From a virus, in IMG/VR virus record IMGVR_UViG_3300032092_000164, positions 1-30,276 of that record: DNA of 30,276 bases, one strand, 5' to 3'. Position 1 is the stretch's first letter. Every line of letters starts with the position of its first letter. This document shows positions 29,259 through 30,276 of the stretch, piece by piece. The translations under genes were made by a program, and so were the position numbers. The notes beneath the pieces were generated by a model, which did no database searches, was not told the DNA's origin, and saw only the letters and a program-made list of their open reading frames with translations.

Positions 29259-30276
29259 TTGCCCTATTACATAACCGACAATTCCGCAGACTGCCCTAGC
29301 TGGGCCGTTGTAAAAGAAGACGGGGAACTTCTTGCTTGCCACGACACTAAAGAATCCGCGATTGAACAAGCTATCGCAGTATCCATAGCGGAAGAAACCG
29401 AATTTGTTGGAGAGCGCGCAGCCGTCGGAGAACTAAAGATTGGCGATTGGGTAACTTGGAACATTAGAAACCCGAAGGTTCTTGCTTTGGTCGTACTCAT
29501 AGAAGGCGAACTAGCAGGACTAGAAGTTTACGAATTAGAGGACGAAGTTTATCACTCGACTAATCGCCTAATGATTATGAACGTCTTCAAGCTTCAGCGA
29601 ATCCCAATGCCAGATAAAATCTCAGCGGAATTAGAAGACGCAGAAGAACAAGACGTAGAAGATGAAGGCGAAGAAAATCTGCCCGACAACTACCGTCCGG
29701 CACTATCTCCAGATGTTCCAGAAGGTAGAGCTTGTGGCAATTGCTTCTTCTTCAACGAAGCCCGACTAAACGACGACGGGGATAAAGCTTGGTGCGAGCG
29801 TTGGGACGCATTCGTAGACGGCGGAAACTACTGTAACGCTTGGCAACCAGCGGAAGAGAATTCCGAAGCCCGAGCCGTAGACCTAACCCCGCCAGCATAT
29901 ATGAGAGCAGCAGCCCGCCGTGGACTTGAATACTACGCAGAAGGTCTAGCCGGGGACGGACTTGTAGATAGAACCGTTAGAGAAGCCCGCGCTATGGCAG
30001 AAGGAAACGTCACCGCCGACAAGTGGGTTCGTATCGCTGCGTGGATTGCTAGACACTTAGGCGACCTAGATTCTCCAGACGCAAATCCAACTTCAGAAAA
30101 TTATCCAAGCGCGGGAGTTGTCGCGCACCTTCTTTGGGGAAGTGGCCCTAGCAAATCTTCAGCTAATCGCGCTATGAAATATGCGCAGGGAGTCGTTGCT
30201 AGACTAGAGGAAGAAAATCGCGCAAGCATAAGTCAGGAAAGCGAACAAATGGCAAAGATTGAAAAGCGAACTAACG
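29259..30276 (+). CDS. Prohead protease, N-terminal multidomain part (continues at 128-825)
   Basis: TTG at 29259 begins a 571-residue protein; 305 residues lie before M306, which equals M at position 25 of the window. The first part has CPSWAVVKEDGELLACHDTK (about 12-31). A second module, VGELKIGDWVTWN (about 57-69), resembles SH3/Tudor-like domains. An acidic linker follows (120-140). Cysteines C159, C162, C179 and C192 (CGNC...CERWDAFVDGGNYC) form a metal-type site, then PPAYMRAAARRGLEYYAEGL and WVRIAAWIARHLGDL. Such extensions occur on actinophage head proteases; their functions are unknown. Confidence 0.9.
   Translation, partial: MPYYITDNSADCPSWAVVKEDGELLACHDTKESAIEQAIAVSIAEETEFVGERAAVGELKIGDWVTWNIRNPKVLALVVLIEGELAGLEVYELEDEVYHSTNRLMIMNVFKLQRIPMPDKISAELEDAEEQDVEDEGEENLPDNYRPALSPDVPEGRACGNCFFFNEARLNDDGDKAWCERWDAFVDGGNYCNAWQPAEENSEARAVDLTPPAYMRAAARRGLEYYAEGLAGDGLVDRTVREARAMAEGNVTADKWVRIAAWIARHLGDLDSPDANPTSENYPSAGVVAHLLWGSGPSKSSANRAMKYAQGVVARLEEENRASISQESEQMAKIEKRTN
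30150..30276. repeat. Right copy of the 127-bp contig-end overlap
   Basis: Identical to 1-127. Remove one copy to obtain the 30,149-bp circle. Confidence 0.95.

Noticed and set aside
1-30149. Integrase, excisionase, lysogeny repressor, CRISPR array or insertion sequence
   Set aside because: None is visible. The tRNA could suggest an attachment site, but without an integrase I do not call attP.

Overview
The window is a complete small tailed-phage (siphovirus) genome assembled as a circle. Bases 1-127 recur exactly as 30150-30276, so the unique genome is 30,149 bp and the gene that seems cut at the right edge (prohead protease) continues at position 1. A 127-base overlap is what a k=127 assembler leaves on a circular contig, so I read it as an assembly join, not a biological terminal repeat. 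An actinobacterial host is indicated by a WhiB-like Fe-S regulator (a family confined to Actinobacteria and their phages), by leaderless-looking promoters and by actinophage-style proteins throughout. A conserved aquatic-phage tail protein (11829-12188) and the moderate GC content fit a freshwater or marine actinobacterium. I see no integrase, lysogeny repressor, DNA polymerase, replicative helicase or RNA polymerase, so the phage looks virulent and host-dependent.

Layout, almost wholly on the + strand. (1) 24.3-30.3 kb and 0-7 kb: ParB-like protein, Mom-like DNA-modification protein with a tRNA-Gly inside its 3' end, small and large terminase, a small membrane protein, portal, a small structural protein, a multidomain prohead protease, the major capsid protein, then a three-gene sugar cassette (two glycosyltransferases and a cytidylyltransferase-fold enzyme), then connector, tail terminator, major tail protein and tail-assembly chaperones with a -1 frameshift. 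(2) 6.7-12.2 kb: tape measure, hub and minor tail proteins, a glycine-rich tail protein of foreign composition. (3) 12.2-13.4 kb: lysis (XhlA-like protein, M23 endopeptidase, two membrane proteins). (4) 13.36-13.64 kb: the WhiB-like gene, the only minus-strand gene. (5) 13.7-18.7 kb: YqaJ exonuclease, probable annealing protein, HNH protein, PD-(D/E)XK nuclease, winged-helix initiator, helicase-loader candidate, SSB and RusA resolvase. (6) 18.66-18.84 kb: repeat-rich AT-rich gap, a candidate origin. (7) 18.8-24.2 kb: about twenty very small, tightly overlapping genes plus a metallophosphoesterase, two related zinc proteins, an FmdB-like zinc ribbon and an HNH gene with no ordinary start codon.

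The genes divide the work conventionally: recombination and replication proteins recruit host machinery, ParB-like and Mom-like proteins probably mark the phage DNA, terminase packages it, and the head and tail genes build a roughly 110 nm tail (737-residue tape measure at about 1.5 angstrom per residue). The least conventional elements are the sugar cassette inside the head module, the ParB/Mom/tRNA block, the near absence of GATC, CATG and TGCA, and a recurring TARRATAGAA promoter-like motif.
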